This document shows positions 16,963-25,974 of a stretch of 64,000 bases of DNA, piece after piece. The position numbers and the translations under genes were made by a program. The notes under the pieces are model-generated. The model saw only the letters and a program-made list of their open reading frames with translations. It was not told where the DNA came from and did no database searches. Source of the DNA: Candidatus Zixiibacteriota bacterium (lineage in GTDB: Bacteria; Zixibacteria; MSB-5A5; GN15; JAAZOE01); contig JAGLON010000043.1 of NCBI GenBank assembly GCA_023138975.1, positions 1-64,000 of the forward strand. The letters are read 5' to 3'. Numbering within the stretch: the first letter of the stretch is position 1; every line of letters starts with the position of its first letter.

Positions 16963-17421
16963 ATGCTAAAAGTTGGTGATGAGGCTCCTGGTTTTATATT
17001 ACCGTCACATTTGGGACGGAATGTGACACTGTTTGATTATCGCGGAAAGAAAAACGTTCTTCTCGTTTTCTATCCGCTTAACTGGACACCTGTCTGCAGC
17101 GGGCAAATCCCTGGCTATCAGGAAGTGTTGGAGCGGTTTCGCGGTCTTACTACAGAAGTTTTAGCGGTATCGGTTGATTCTATTCCCAGTCATAAATCAT
17201 GGGCGTATTCCATGGGTGGAATAGACTTTCCGCTCCTGTCCGATTTTTGGCCGCATGGTGAGATCGCTGAAAAATATCACGCCATGACTGAAGCCGGGCA
17301 TACCGAACGGTTAATCATTGTTATCGATAAACAGGGTATCATCCAGTATATTGATTATCATGATATCGATGATGAACCTGATGTGGAAGAGGTTTTCAAA
17401 GTACTAAAGAGCTTAAAATAA
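16963..17421 (+). CDS. peroxiredoxin, AhpC/TSA family, one-Cys type
   Basis: This 152-residue thioredoxin-fold peroxidase has the peroxidatic cysteine in the motif NWTPVCSGQ (Cys50). This is the only cysteine in the protein, so there is no resolving Cys and an outside thiol must regenerate it. The FYPLNWTPVC stretch matches the family FYP(L)xFTPVC motif. It has no signal peptide and should be cytoplasmic. It is 93 bases after the ferritin-like gene and likely shares its role in peroxide removal. GGAG precedes the ATG. Confidence 0.92.
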   Translation: MLKVGDEAPGFILPSHLGRNVTLFDYRGKKNVLLVFYPLNWTPVCSGQIPGYQEVLERFRGLTTEVLAVSVDSIPSHKSWAYSMGGIDFPLLSDFWPHGEIAEKYHAMTEAGHTERLIIVIDKQGIIQYIDYHDIDDEPDVEEVFKVLKSLK

Positions 17422-17502
17422 GTGTGTTAATTTTCCATGACTCGGTCTCATCTGCCGTATAATTTAGGATGAATGTCGAGTATATGTAGAAGGTTGATAG
17501 AT

Positions 17503-18582
17503 ATGTATTTTGCGGTACCGGATAAATATCGACAAGCGAGTGACGACGAGCTCATTCAGTGGATAAAAGAAGCTAAGAAATCTTACGGCGATCGCATGCT
17601 CATTCTGGCTCATCACTATCAAAGACTTCAGGTAGCCGAGCTGGGTGATTTTGTGGGCGACTCATACGAACTCTCAAAAAACGCTTCTGAAAGGAAAGAC
17701 GCCGATTATATCGTCTTTTGCGGCGTCCATTTTATGGCTGAGTCAGCGGAAATACTCTCCGGGGATAATCAAAAAGTATTCCTTCCCAATCCTTTGGCTG
17801 GTTGTCCTATGGCGGATATGGCTGATATCGAAGACGTCATGAATGCCTGGAATTATCTGAAGGAAATCGGGATCGCTGCCCAGACCTTGCCGCTGTCCTA
17901 TATGAATTCCGCCGCCGAATTAAAAGCTTTTTGCGGACGTGAGGGCGGATTGATATGTACTTCTTCAAACGCCAAAGCCGCATATAAGTATGTCTTCGAT
18001 CGGGCTGAGAAACTGTTTTTCTTCCCTGATGAGAACTTGGGTTATAATACCGGACGCTGGATGGGATTCTCCGATGACGAAATGGTGCTTTGGGATTTTC
18101 GTTCCGAAGATGGCGGTATTGATCCGGATAAACTGAAGAAAGCCAAAGTGATTCTCTGGAAAGGGCATTGTCACGTCCACACCAATTTTAAATCACAGCA
18201 TGTCGATGAAATGCGCGAGAAATTCCCCGGTGTCAAAATTGCTGTGCATCCCGAATGCACTTGGGAAGTAGTAGACAGGGCCGATGCGGTTGGATCAACC
18301 AAGTTTTTAGTTAATTATATCGATGAACAACCGCCCGGCGCCATCATTGCCGTAGGAACGGAAATCAATCTAATCAACCGTATGGCGCATAGGCATCCGG
18401 ATAAGAATATCTTTGAACTCTCGGGCCAGATATGTCCTGTTTGCGCCAATATGTATCGAACAACACTGGCCGATTTGGCAAATACCGTAGAAAATATAGA
18501 TAGTTTTAAAAAGATCACTATCCCAAAAGATATACAGGCCGAAGCCAAGCTGGCTCTGGATAGAATGCTTGAGGTTCATTAG
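17503..18582 (+). CDS. nadA: quinolinate synthase
   Basis: NadA condenses iminoaspartate with dihydroxyacetone phosphate to quinolinate, an early step of NAD synthesis. The three cluster-binding cysteines are seen in FCGVHFMAE, HPECTWE and the Cys of GQICPVC. The substrate motifs LAHHYQ and SNA (CTSSNAKA) are intact. The ATG at 17503 is preceded by AGAAGG and gives 359 residues; an upstream ATG at 17473 adds 10 residues. nadB and nadC are not in the window, but nadE is 3 kb away on the other strand. Confidence 0.96.
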   Translation: MYFAVPDKYRQASDDELIQWIKEAKKSYGDRMLILAHHYQRLQVAELGDFVGDSYELSKNASERKDADYIVFCGVHFMAESAEILSGDNQKVFLPNPLAGCPMADMADIEDVMNAWNYLKEIGIAAQTLPLSYMNSAAELKAFCGREGGLICTSSNAKAAYKYVFDRAEKLFFFPDENLGYNTGRWMGFSDDEMVLWDFRSEDGGIDPDKLKKAKVILWKGHCHVHTNFKSQHVDEMREKFPGVKIAVHPECTWEVVDRADAVGSTKFLVNYIDEQPPGAIIAVGTEINLINRMAHRHPDKNIFELSGQICPVCANMYRTTLADLANTVENIDSFKKITIPKDIQAEAKLALDRMLEVH

Positions 18583-18640
18583 GCTTTTTGGATATTATTA
18601 ACGGGTCATATAGTAATAAGCTATCGAGGATACTCAGGCG

Positions 18641-19537
18641 TTATGGTTTTTTTCTATGATGCCTTTTTTCTAATAATTTGATTAAGATCACCCCGCCAAC
18701 TATTAAGAATCCTCCGGAAAGCTCCCTCATTGAAGGGAAGGTTCCTATCAGAAGCAGAGTAAATCCGACGGCGAAAAACGGTTGACTTTGTACGATTATC
18801 GAGGCTCGTGAGATATTGATGTTTTCCATTGCTTTCAAATAGCTAAATCGGCCCAGATAGGGCATGAAAAACGCTGCGGCTAATAAGAGCAATATCAGGC
18901 GCCAATCGCGAACCCATATGATCTGATCGAGAGCCGTGCCGGCAATTAGAAAAATAATGACCATAAACAAGCCGCGGTAAAAAATAAGACTCCCGGGATT
19001 GATTCTTTTAATGCGATGTTTTATCAAAACCTCGGCGGTTCCGACCAATATAGCCTGGATTGAAACTAAAAGAACGGCTCGGGATAATTCCATTGAGGCA
19101 CCGTAGCGCATGACAATGATACCGGCGAGAACAAATAAAAGGCCGAGTATTTCAGCTCTGCTTATTTGTTCTTTCAAAAACATTACAGCCAGAAGCAGAG
19201 TGGCGATTAGTTCGAGCCGAGATAAAAAAGATACCGTCGCCGGTTCGATAAAGGTCAGAGCTGTAAACAGGCAAAAAGTGGATCCGGCAAATAGAATGGC
19301 TAGAATAAAGTAGAATCCCAAATCAGCAACTGGCACTACGATGGTCTTTTTAAGATTGCCGTTGACCGCAGAATGTCCCAGGATAATCACCGAGCCGAAC
19401 AAGAAGACATAGGTATTGAAAGTTAACGGAGGGATATCTTCAAGAATAATCTTGGCAATTGTCAATCCGATCGCGGTTGTCAGAGCCGATATGACGGCCC
19501 ATATATCGCCCCGGATGTGTGATTGTTTTTCAGTCAT
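18641..19537 (-). CDS. EamA-family (DMT superfamily) transporter
   Basis: This 298-residue inner-membrane protein has about ten hydrophobic segments in two repeated EamA halves (about residues 8-140 and 150-290). Family features include FLSRLELIATLLLAVMFLKEQ in the first half and SQPFFAVGFTLLLIGTFP in the second. Members export or import amino acids, nucleosides or metabolites; the substrate cannot be read from sequence. There is no obvious Shine-Dalgarno sequence at the ATG. It is transcribed alone, towards nadA. Confidence 0.88.
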   Translation of the reverse strand: MTEKQSHIRGDIWAVISALTTAIGLTIAKIILEDIPPLTFNTYVFLFGSVIILGHSAVNGNLKKTIVVPVADLGFYFILAILFAGSTFCLFTALTFIEPATVSFLSRLELIATLLLAVMFLKEQISRAEILGLLFVLAGIIVMRYGASMELSRAVLLVSIQAILVGTAEVLIKHRIKRINPGSLIFYRGLFMVIIFLIAGTALDQIIWVRDWRLILLLLAAAFFMPYLGRFSYLKAMENINISRASIIVQSQPFFAVGFTLLLIGTFPSMRELSGGFLIVGGVILIKLLEKRHHRKKP

Positions 19538-19678
19538 GTAGGCATCAATTCGGATGAGCTTGTTCTCTGTCGTTGTCGGGGAGAGTGCGAATAAAAGATA
19601 ATGCCAGCAATAAACGCCAGAGGCAATCTGATGCCATAGCTGTTTATTGTAATCGGTCTTAACACCCGCAATATATTA

Positions 19679-20590
19679 TCAGGATTTGTTTGCAGTCAGG
19701 TCCTCTTCCTTATTTGTTGGATAGAAATACAAGGTTAACCAAATCGTAACTATACTGATAATGAGTCCGACAATGACATCGCTAACATAGTGAAAACGGC
19801 CATACACAGTTCCCAATGATAGACCAATTACGACTGGAATCAAAAACCGGGCTTTTTTCCCATAGTATCGGATGGCAAAGAACGCGACGACTAACGCCTC
19901 AGCGCAATGCGAGGAAGGCATAGCGCCACCGTGGAAAGCGCCATTGTTGATGACCAGATCAACGATTTTTCTAAAAAACGGTCCTGTAATGACATTCTCA
20001 TAAGTCGCCGCAAATACATGCCGGGGTCCTTCGACTGGATAAAAGATAAAAATCAGATAGGAGATGAAAAAGGTGGCACAAGTAGCTGTCATAAATCGTT
20101 TTATCTCAGCATCTTTTTTACCGAAAAACAAGAAAAAAGCAAGTCCGATCACCAGGAAATAGTATGAAAAATAGGATGCGGACAGAATCTCGGTAATAAA
20201 AACGTTGAGGTGCTTATCAAGCCAAATTGTAGGGCTGATACCGAAAACCGCCTGCTCAAGACCGATAATTTGCTGATCAAGGAACACCGGGAATATTATA
20301 TGCACCAACTCACCGCTGGTGCTGTAAAAAAAGACTACCAGGATGATTGGGTATAAGAGGCGAAAGAATACTACCAGTCTGTTTTGGACATTATGCGCAA
20401 AATGAGCCAACAGTGTCACAAAAACGATGACTCCGAAGTGAAAAACTATTACCACAACGAAATGCTCAATCGGCCTTGCGAAGTTTAAGGTTAAAACGAT
20501 AATTAGCCAGCAATAGATTAATACCATATGGTCGTACGGTAATAGTTTATTGGTAAACCGCTCAAAGGCACTTTGCTTATTTTTCAACAT
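19679..20590 (-). CDS. PAP2-family membrane phosphatase, inositol-phosphorylceramide-synthase-like subgroup
   Basis: The ATG at 20590 is preceded by AGGAAA and overlaps the end of rsmI by 14 bases, giving 303 residues. An upstream ATG inside rsmI would add 18 residues. There are about six membrane segments. The catalytic motifs are GGAMPSSHCAEA (PSxH) and YGRFHYVSD (the final GRxHxxSD), with EGPRH as the likely first motif. These enzymes remove phosphate from lipid phosphates such as phosphatidic acid or polyprenyl diphosphate, or transfer phospho-headgroups. It is last in the nadE-rsmI operon. Confidence 0.87.
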   Translation of the reverse strand: MLKNKQSAFERFTNKLLPYDHMVLIYCWLIIVLTLNFARPIEHFVVVIVFHFGVIVFVTLLAHFAHNVQNRLVVFFRLLYPIILVVFFYSTSGELVHIIFPVFLDQQIIGLEQAVFGISPTIWLDKHLNVFITEILSASYFSYYFLVIGLAFFLFFGKKDAEIKRFMTATCATFFISYLIFIFYPVEGPRHVFAATYENVITGPFFRKIVDLVINNGAFHGGAMPSSHCAEALVVAFFAIRYYGKKARFLIPVVIGLSLGTVYGRFHYVSDVIVGLIISIVTIWLTLYFYPTNKEEDLTANKS

Positions 20591-21275
20591 CTTTGTTTCC
20601 TGCAATAATGATAACGAATTCGCCCTTTGCCGTTTTTGACTCATACTCCAAAGCTACTTCAATCGCTGTTCCCCGCGTGTACTCTTCGTACATTTTGGAG
20701 ATTTCCCGGGCCACACAAATTTGGCGATTGCCGAATACTTCGGCTATTGCATTGAGCGATTTTTTTATCCGATGCACCGACTCATAGATTATAATTGTAT
20801 GAGGAAATTCTGCTAACTTCTGCAAGCGGGTTTTTCGTTTGCCCGATTTGACCGGCAGAAAGCCCTCAAAGAAAAATCGGTCAGTGGGCAGTCCTGATGC
20901 TGTTAGAGCCGGTATTGCCGCCGTGGCACCGGGGAGAGCTTCGACTCGAATACCTTCCTCGACCGCTGCCGAAACAATGCGATAGGCCGGATCGGAAAGA
21001 CCGGGGCTGCCGCCATCGGAAATGACGGCAATTGATTGACCATCCTGGAGCATCTCAATAATTCTTGGTACCCGGGCCGATTCATTATGCTCAAAATAAC
21101 TTATTTTCTTTTTTTTAATTCCAAAATGGGCTAATAATTGCCCGCTGTGCCGAGTATCCTCACAAGCGATTAAATCCACAGCTTCGAGAGTTTCTAAAGC
21201 CCGGTGTGTTATATCTTTAAGATTTCCTACCGGGGTAGGGATTAAATACAGAGTACCGTAATCTTCGTTTTGCAT
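20577..21275 (-). CDS. rsmI: 16S rRNA (cytidine1402-2'-O)-methyltransferase
   Basis: This 232-residue TIM-like SAM methyltransferase modifies C1402 in the ribosomal decoding centre. Family hallmarks are YLIPTPVGNLKDIT at the start, CEDTRHSGQLL, the glycine motif SDGGSPGLSDP, and LPGATAAIPALTASGLP. The C-terminal extension is short compared with E. coli RsmI (286 residues). It lies two bases after nadE and overlaps the PAP2 gene, so the three are one operon. Confidence 0.95.
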   Translation of the reverse strand: MQNEDYGTLYLIPTPVGNLKDITHRALETLEAVDLIACEDTRHSGQLLAHFGIKKKKISYFEHNESARVPRIIEMLQDGQSIAVISDGGSPGLSDPAYRIVSAAVEEGIRVEALPGATAAIPALTASGLPTDRFFFEGFLPVKSGKRKTRLQKLAEFPHTIIIYESVHRIKKSLNAIAEVFGNRQICVAREISKMYEEYTRGTAIEVALEYESKTAKGEFVIIIAGNKDVEK

Positions 21276-21277
21276 GG

Positions 21278-22081
21278 CTATACAATCTTTACTGATGAAG
21301 GGATAGGACGGCTGTCCAATAATTCGGTAGCGGGGAGCTCTCGTTTGAAATAGAATGAATTAATGCGCTTTTCCACTAACCGGACTATTTCCTCGGATGC
21401 TCCGGTTTCAAGAATTCTTTCCAGAGATGTCACACCTTGTTCAATAATTAACTCCAAAATATCATCGGCCATTTTGTAAGTCAGACCAAGCTCGTCTTCA
21501 TCGGTTTGATTGGGCCACAAATCGGCGGTAGGGCTTTTTTCAATTATCTGCCGGGGAACTCCAAGATATTCGGCCAAAGCCCAGACTTCTCTTTTATAGA
21601 GTCCTCCGAGCGGGTTTAGCGAGCAGGCGGCATCGCCGTACCAAGTTGAATAACCGAGGCAAATCTCTGTTTTATTAGATGTTCCCAGTACCAGGCAGTT
21701 ATCCCGGGCGGCAATATCAAAAAGTATCGACATCCGCTCCCGGGCGCATTTATTTCCTTTTCGCAATGGAGCGGCGTCCAGGTTCTTAAAATAAGTATCT
21801 ATCATCGGAGAGATTTCGATTTTCTCAGTTTTAATGCCGATCTTATTAGCCAAATCCAGAGCGTCTTGTTCTGATTGGGGGGAGGAGCTTTTATACGGCA
21901 TAATAATACCGAGGACATTCTCAGGACCTAATGCCCTGGCTCCTAAGACTGCTGAAACTGAAGAATCGACTCCGCCGGAAAGGCCGAGGACGAGACGTGA
22001 AAAACCAGCCTTTGAGGTAAACTCACTTATAAAAGCGGTCAGTTTATCAGCCGCTATGTTAATTATTTCTAATTGACTCAT
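21278..22081 (-). CDS. nadE: ammonia-dependent NAD+ synthetase
   Basis: This 267-residue enzyme amidates nicotinic acid adenine dinucleotide to NAD+. The PP-loop SGGVDSS (residues 35-41) binds ATP pyrophosphate. Further family motifs are GTSNKTE, GYSTWYGDAA, LWPNQTDEDELG and the PTADLWP segment. There is no glutaminase domain, so free ammonia is the nitrogen source. A strong site (AAAGGATGAG) precedes the ATG. It is the first gene of the nadE-rsmI-PAP2 operon. Confidence 0.96.
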   Translation of the reverse strand: MSQLEIINIAADKLTAFISEFTSKAGFSRLVLGLSGGVDSSVSAVLGARALGPENVLGIIMPYKSSSPQSEQDALDLANKIGIKTEKIEISPMIDTYFKNLDAAPLRKGNKCARERMSILFDIAARDNCLVLGTSNKTEICLGYSTWYGDAACSLNPLGGLYKREVWALAEYLGVPRQIIEKSPTADLWPNQTDEDELGLTYKMADDILELIIEQGVTSLERILETGASEEIVRLVEKRINSFYFKRELPATELLDSRPIPSSVKIV

Positions 22082-22222
22082 ATACTCATCCTTTGAAAAA
22101 CAAATATAAAGATTTTATTCCCGCAATCAACCAATTTGTGATAGACTATTTAGTCGGTTGTATTGACAAGGTTCATCGCATGGTCTATATTAATTCAAAT
22201 ACTATATACGAAAGGGAAGCGT

Positions 22223-22648
22223 ATGGCATCGGTAAACAAGGCTATACTTATCGGAAATCTTGGTTCCGATCCGGAACTACGCTACACGGCCGGAGGGCAG
22301 GCGGTAGCGAATTTTAATATAGCAACTACGGAAAAATGGCGCGATAAAGACGGACAAATGCAGGAAAACACTGAATGGCATCGGATAGTCCTATGGGCCC
22401 GGCAGGCTGAAATCGCCAAAGAGTACCTAAAAAAAGGTAGTGCGGTTTATATCGAAGGTAGGATTCAGACCCGTAGCTATGAAGACAAGGATGGTAATAA
22501 GCGATATACTACCGAAATCGTTGGTCAGCGTATGCAGTTTCTCGGAGGCCGTGGAAGCGGCGGTGGTGGTATGGATAACGGCCCATCAGACCCACCCCCG
22601 GCTCCGCCCGGAAATATTGATAGTGAAGACGACGATCTACCGTTCTAA
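22223..22648 (+). CDS. ssb: single-stranded DNA-binding protein
   Basis: Translation starts at the ATG behind GAAAGGGAAG; a longer frame adds an unconserved 20 residues. The 141-residue product has the OB-fold ([17 protein letters not shown], then EWHRIVLW and VYIEGRI), a Gly/Pro-rich linker ([15 protein letters not shown]) and the acidic tail DDDLPF that recruits repair proteins. It binds ssDNA as a tetramer. It is a single-gene unit ending in a strong terminator. Confidence 0.97.
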   Translation: MASVNKAILIGNLGSDPELRYTAGGQAVANFNIATTEKWRDKDGQMQENTEWHRIVLWARQAEIAKEYLKKGSAVYIEGRIQTRSYEDKDGNKRYTTEIVGQRMQFLGGRGSGGGGMDNGPSDPPPAPPGNIDSEDDDLPF

Positions 22649-22676
22649 ATTATTCCAGCACAAATTCATATTCATA

Positions 22677-22702
22677 AGCCGCCGCTCCTGGCGGCTTTTT
22701 TA
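22677..22702 (+). terminator. Rho-independent terminator after ssb
   Basis: The 7-bp stem AGCCGCC/GGCGGCT with the loop GCTCCT is followed by a run of T. It isolates ssb from the carrier-protein cassette. Confidence 0.9.
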
Positions 22703-22790
22703 CTGATTCTGATTAATAATTGCTCAATATTAGAGAAAAATGGCCCATGTACGTATATATATTAAATCCCAGAGGAACATTTTCCGATAG

Positions 22791-22814
22791 GGTAATGTTA
22801 AATAGGCTATTACC
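22791..22814. promoter_or_regulatory. candidate operator before the carrier-protein cassette
   Basis: The inverted repeat GGTAAT/ATTACC with a 12-base spacer lies about 30-55 bases before the start of the carrier-protein gene. Spacing and position would fit a repressor or activator site, but no consensus is matched. Confidence 0.2.
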
Positions 22815-22845
22815 TGTTCTATGTACTTATTATCGAGGAAGTTAT

Positions 22846-23088
22846 ATGCAAAGTTCTGATAATGTTGAAGCTGCTTTGATTTCTATTTTGCATGAGTCCG
22901 GAAAACTAACCGGAACAATTTCACATCATGAAGACTTGTTTACCGAATTGGGGGTCAAGTCGGCCAATTCAATCAGCATTCTTTTGGCTATGGAAGATAG
23001 GTTTGGCTTAACTATTGATGATGCCAAATTTGTAAAGGCACGAACTCTACACAACTTGATTCAATTGGTTAATGAGACGGTTTCTTGA
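22846..23088 (+). CDS. acyl-carrier-protein-like protein, stand-alone
   Basis: The 80-residue frame from the ATG at 22846 (behind GAGGAAG) is a carrier protein. The motif LFTELGVKSANSISILLAME aligns with the ACP LGxDSLDxVELxMALE segment. The attachment serine is kept (Ser39), but the usual Asp before it is Lys and the Leu after it is Ala. It is therefore not a standard fatty-acid ACP. The next gene, a class II synthetase-like amino acid:carrier-protein ligase, overlaps its stop (TGATG), so this is almost certainly the carrier that receives an amino acid on its phosphopantetheine arm. Confidence 0.85.
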   Translation: MQSSDNVEAALISILHESGKLTGTISHHEDLFTELGVKSANSISILLAMEDRFGLTIDDAKFVKARTLHNLIQLVNETVS

Positions 23089-24284
23089 TGGAATCTAAGT
23101 TTCTTATTTCTCTTCCAGAAAAGCTCCCGACCGATATTTGTGATGAAATAGCTAAACGGGCATGTTATTGCGATGACCGTATTCTCAAGTCAAATTATCA
23201 GAAGGCAGAGAATAGCTTGGAAGTAACTACTATCAAAGATGGTTTGGCTGAAGAAATGACGGCAAAGATTTATCGTTTGGTAGAAAAAATGAAATCTGAC
23301 AGATTAATTATCCAGCCAAAAATAATTCGGGGAAGGACCGGGGATTCTCTCGAATTTGATACAACAGTTTTTTCACAGTTGACTTCACAGGGAGATATCG
23401 CAACAGAAGGCATGGGAGTTATTACCCGGAGCGGTGAATTTTTATCACTTCTTCAGTTATTCGATAATCTTTTCAGACGAATTGGGGCTGAGATATTTTC
23501 TGCCCAAGTATGTGATTACAACACACTTATTCCTACCGACTGGTTACGACGAGCGGGGTATTTTACTTCGTTTGCCCACTCTGTTACATTTGCCATGCAT
23601 TTGCGGGAAGAGTTTACACAGCTTGAAGAGTTTGCTACTCGCCACAACGACGGGCAACCGCTTACGTTTAATTCCATTGACGAAATTACGACACCTGAAT
23701 ATTGCCTGTCTCCGGCTGTCTGTTATCATGCCTATGGCAATTTAAAGAATTCCAAATTAACTCCTGAAGATAATGGCTTGAAGGTCTTCACAGCAATGGG
23801 GAGGTGTTTTCGGTATGAATCAAAAAATATCACCGATCTGGATCGTCTCTGGGAATTCTCTATGCGAGAGATTATCTTTGTTGGGGAGCCGGCACAAGTT
23901 CTTGAGGCCAGGCAGAAAGCAATTGACCTGATTTGGAACCTTATTGAGATTCTAGATCTTCATGCAGCACTCGAAACCGCGTCGGATCCATTCTTCTCAA
24001 CCGAGTTTTCGGCTCTCAGGTATTTTCAGTTGGCTAATGATTTGAAATACGAATTGTTGCTTCCTGTCAGTCAAGAAAAGTCAATTGCCGCGGCATCGTT
24101 CAATTATCACGAAACTTTCTTTGGCAGTAAGTTCAATATTTCTACGGCCGGTGGAGAACCGGTACATACCGGATGCGCCGCCTTTGGGCTGGAGCGTTTG
24201 GTCCTGGCGTGCTTAGCGCAGATGGGGCTGCCAGCCACAATAGAACGCTTACAGACAGCTCAAGAGTCTCTGCTAACATCTTAA
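23088..24284 (+). CDS. amino acid:[carrier protein] ligase (seryl-tRNA-synthetase-like catalytic core)
   Basis: This 398-residue protein matches class II aminoacyl-tRNA-synthetase homologues that lack a tRNA-binding domain and aminoacylate carrier proteins. The synthetase motifs are seen as motif 2 GRCFRYES and motif 3 GCAAFGLERLVLA. Candidate zinc ligands are Cys212 in SPAVCYH, Glu261 in SMREIIF and Cys363 in HTGCAAF, with the spacing seen in archaeal-type SerRS and in the Bradyrhizobium Gly/Ala:carrier ligases. The amino acid is probably small (Gly or Ala), but that is an inference. Its carrier protein is the preceding gene, and the GNAT-like gene follows 16 bases later. Confidence 0.85.
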   Translation: MESKFLISLPEKLPTDICDEIAKRACYCDDRILKSNYQKAENSLEVTTIKDGLAEEMTAKIYRLVEKMKSDRLIIQPKIIRGRTGDSLEFDTTVFSQLTSQGDIATEGMGVITRSGEFLSLLQLFDNLFRRIGAEIFSAQVCDYNTLIPTDWLRRAGYFTSFAHSVTFAMHLREEFTQLEEFATRHNDGQPLTFNSIDEITTPEYCLSPAVCYHAYGNLKNSKLTPEDNGLKVFTAMGRCFRYESKNITDLDRLWEFSMREIIFVGEPAQVLEARQKAIDLIWNLIEILDLHAALETASDPFFSTEFSALRYFQLANDLKYELLLPVSQEKSIAAASFNYHETFFGSKFNISTAGGEPVHTGCAAFGLERLVLACLAQMGLPATIERLQTAQESLLTS

Positions 24285-24300
24285 ATCAAGGAGAAACATC

Positions 24301-25302
24301 ATGAATCCTGCCGATGGGTTTTCGTTTGTAGTACAACCTGATCTGAAAAAAGTATCTGAATTGATTTGCAAGACTTGGGCTCGTCCTTGCTGGAATTATG
24401 ATACCGGTCTTCTGCAACTTCATATCAATCGTCCGAGCGGTGACCCGACCCTGGCTATTGCTCAGGCTGACGGAGATGGAACGTTAGCTTCGTTTCAGGC
24501 TTACATGCCGTTTGATGTTGAATACTACGGCCAAAAGTATCGTTCTGTCTTTGCCAGTTTCCTGACCGTTTCCGGTGATTTTCAGGGTAGAGGTCTTGCC
24601 GGACCACAGCAAGGGGCGTTAATCGAGGCGGCAATCGAGAAAAACTATGACTTGTATATCACAATGTGTGAAGTCGGAGCTTTTTCAAATATTGCGGTGG
24701 AGAAGATTTTCGGTAAGAAGGGAATGAAGGCCAAGATTGTCAATGTGTTGAATTATCTGGCTTCTCCTCGGGAAATAGCAAGCAAGGTGCTTCCTGAGAA
24801 TGCATCCGGCAAAACCCGTCCATATTCGAAAAGCGATAAGTCGGCGATTGTCGATATGGTAGGGTCTCTTGGTCAATCAACTTCTCTGCGTAAACTTATC
24901 CCGGAAGACGATTTGAATTTCCTGTTTGCTGACCGGGCACATACAAAAACATGGGTCTATGAAAAAGACGGCGATATCAAAGGTCTTATAAATATTCTAA
25001 CACTCGAAGTTCTGGACGTTGATGATACAAAGCTTAATGTCTACTTTGATAATATCGCTATTGATGGATTGTCTGAAGATGAGCAGATTGAATTTATTGG
25101 AGATATCATGCTGGAAATTCAGGCATTGAATTACCATACCGCCTTTGTGCCGAATACGGGTTATGCTCCGGTAGATGTTTTCAGGAAGTTTCGCTTCCGG
25201 ATAGCTCCCCGGCAGATCAATCTCTATGTAATACCATTGAAGGATAATATCCTAAAAGATGGCGCCAAAGAGGTGGGTTCCTTCTTTATGGATGTCTATT
25301 AA
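24301..25302 (+). CDS. GNAT-fold acyltransferase, probably tandem
   Basis: This 333-residue protein carries a GNAT-type motif A in the first half (ASFLTVSGDFQGRGLAGPQ, about residues 82-100), which normally binds the pyrophosphate of acetyl-CoA. The second half (about residues 165-320) has a similar strand-helix order, so two fused GNAT folds are likely. In this operon it probably takes the aminoacyl or acyl group from the phosphopantetheine arm of the carrier protein instead of acetyl-CoA, since that arm ends like CoA. The acceptor is unknown. AAGGAG precedes the ATG. The role is inferred from context. Confidence 0.7.
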   Translation: MNPADGFSFVVQPDLKKVSELICKTWARPCWNYDTGLLQLHINRPSGDPTLAIAQADGDGTLASFQAYMPFDVEYYGQKYRSVFASFLTVSGDFQGRGLAGPQQGALIEAAIEKNYDLYITMCEVGAFSNIAVEKIFGKKGMKAKIVNVLNYLASPREIASKVLPENASGKTRPYSKSDKSAIVDMVGSLGQSTSLRKLIPEDDLNFLFADRAHTKTWVYEKDGDIKGLINILTLEVLDVDDTKLNVYFDNIAIDGLSEDEQIEFIGDIMLEIQALNYHTAFVPNTGYAPVDVFRKFRFRIAPRQINLYVIPLKDNILKDGAKEVGSFFMDVY

Positions 25303-25320
25303 GCTATAGATTGGCCTGTG

Positions 25321-25923
25321 ATGAAAGTACTCAAGACTATATCTCTGACAATTCTGCTTATCTTAGGTGGGCTTATATCGCTTCCATTTTGGGTGATGTC
25401 CGGCATTGAAAAATTCACGATTCGTACGAGCATATTTTTCAATCTGGGGGCTCATGTTGTGGCGCTGTTTCCCGGCCTGCCCGGGAATTTCATCCGTACC
25501 GCCTTTTATATGATGACCTTGAATAAATGTGCCCCGACTGCAATCATTAATTTCGGAAGCTACTTCTCTGACCGTCGGGCTAGCATACATTCCAACGCCG
25601 GGATGGGAGCCTATTGTATAATCGGTTTTGTCGAAATTCATGAAGGAACACGTATCGCCAGCCATGTCTCTATTATTTCCGGCCTTCATGAGCATGGAAA
25701 TTCGTCTGGACAAGGGGTAACTGGTTTTGATGAGGGGAAGCGCATGCAAGTCACGATTGGAAAGAACTGCTGGATAGGCGAACGAGCTGTCGTCGGTGCA
25801 AACGTTGGTGATGATTCAATTATTGGTCTTGGCGCAGTCGTTATCAATGATGCTCCACCCTGCAGTATGGTAATGGGGAATCCCGGACGTTTGTTGCCTC
25901 GAACAAAAAAGGCAAACGAATAA
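25321..25923 (+). CDS. membrane-anchored hexapeptide-repeat (LbH) acyltransferase-like protein
   Basis: This protein of about 200 residues starts with hydrophobic segments (SLTILLILGGLISLPFWVM and the region around FNLGAHVVALFPGLPG). Then come hexapeptide repeats of a left-handed beta-helix (IIGFVEIHEGTRIASHVSI, then WIGERAVVGANVG and SIIGLGAVVINDAP), ending with the family motif MVMGNPGRLL. Such enzymes transfer acetyl or other acyl groups. It is the last gene of the carrier-protein cassette and is the only membrane-associated member, so it may place the product at the membrane. A GTG three bases upstream is an alternative start. Confidence 0.75.
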   Translation: MKVLKTISLTILLILGGLISLPFWVMSGIEKFTIRTSIFFNLGAHVVALFPGLPGNFIRTAFYMMTLNKCAPTAIINFGSYFSDRRASIHSNAGMGAYCIIGFVEIHEGTRIASHVSIISGLHEHGNSSGQGVTGFDEGKRMQVTIGKNCWIGERAVVGANVGDDSIIGLGAVVINDAPPCSMVMGNPGRLLPRTKKANE

Positions 25924-25974
25924 GACCTATTATTGTGATATTTAAACAGAAAAATTGTAGGGAATTTGGACTAC

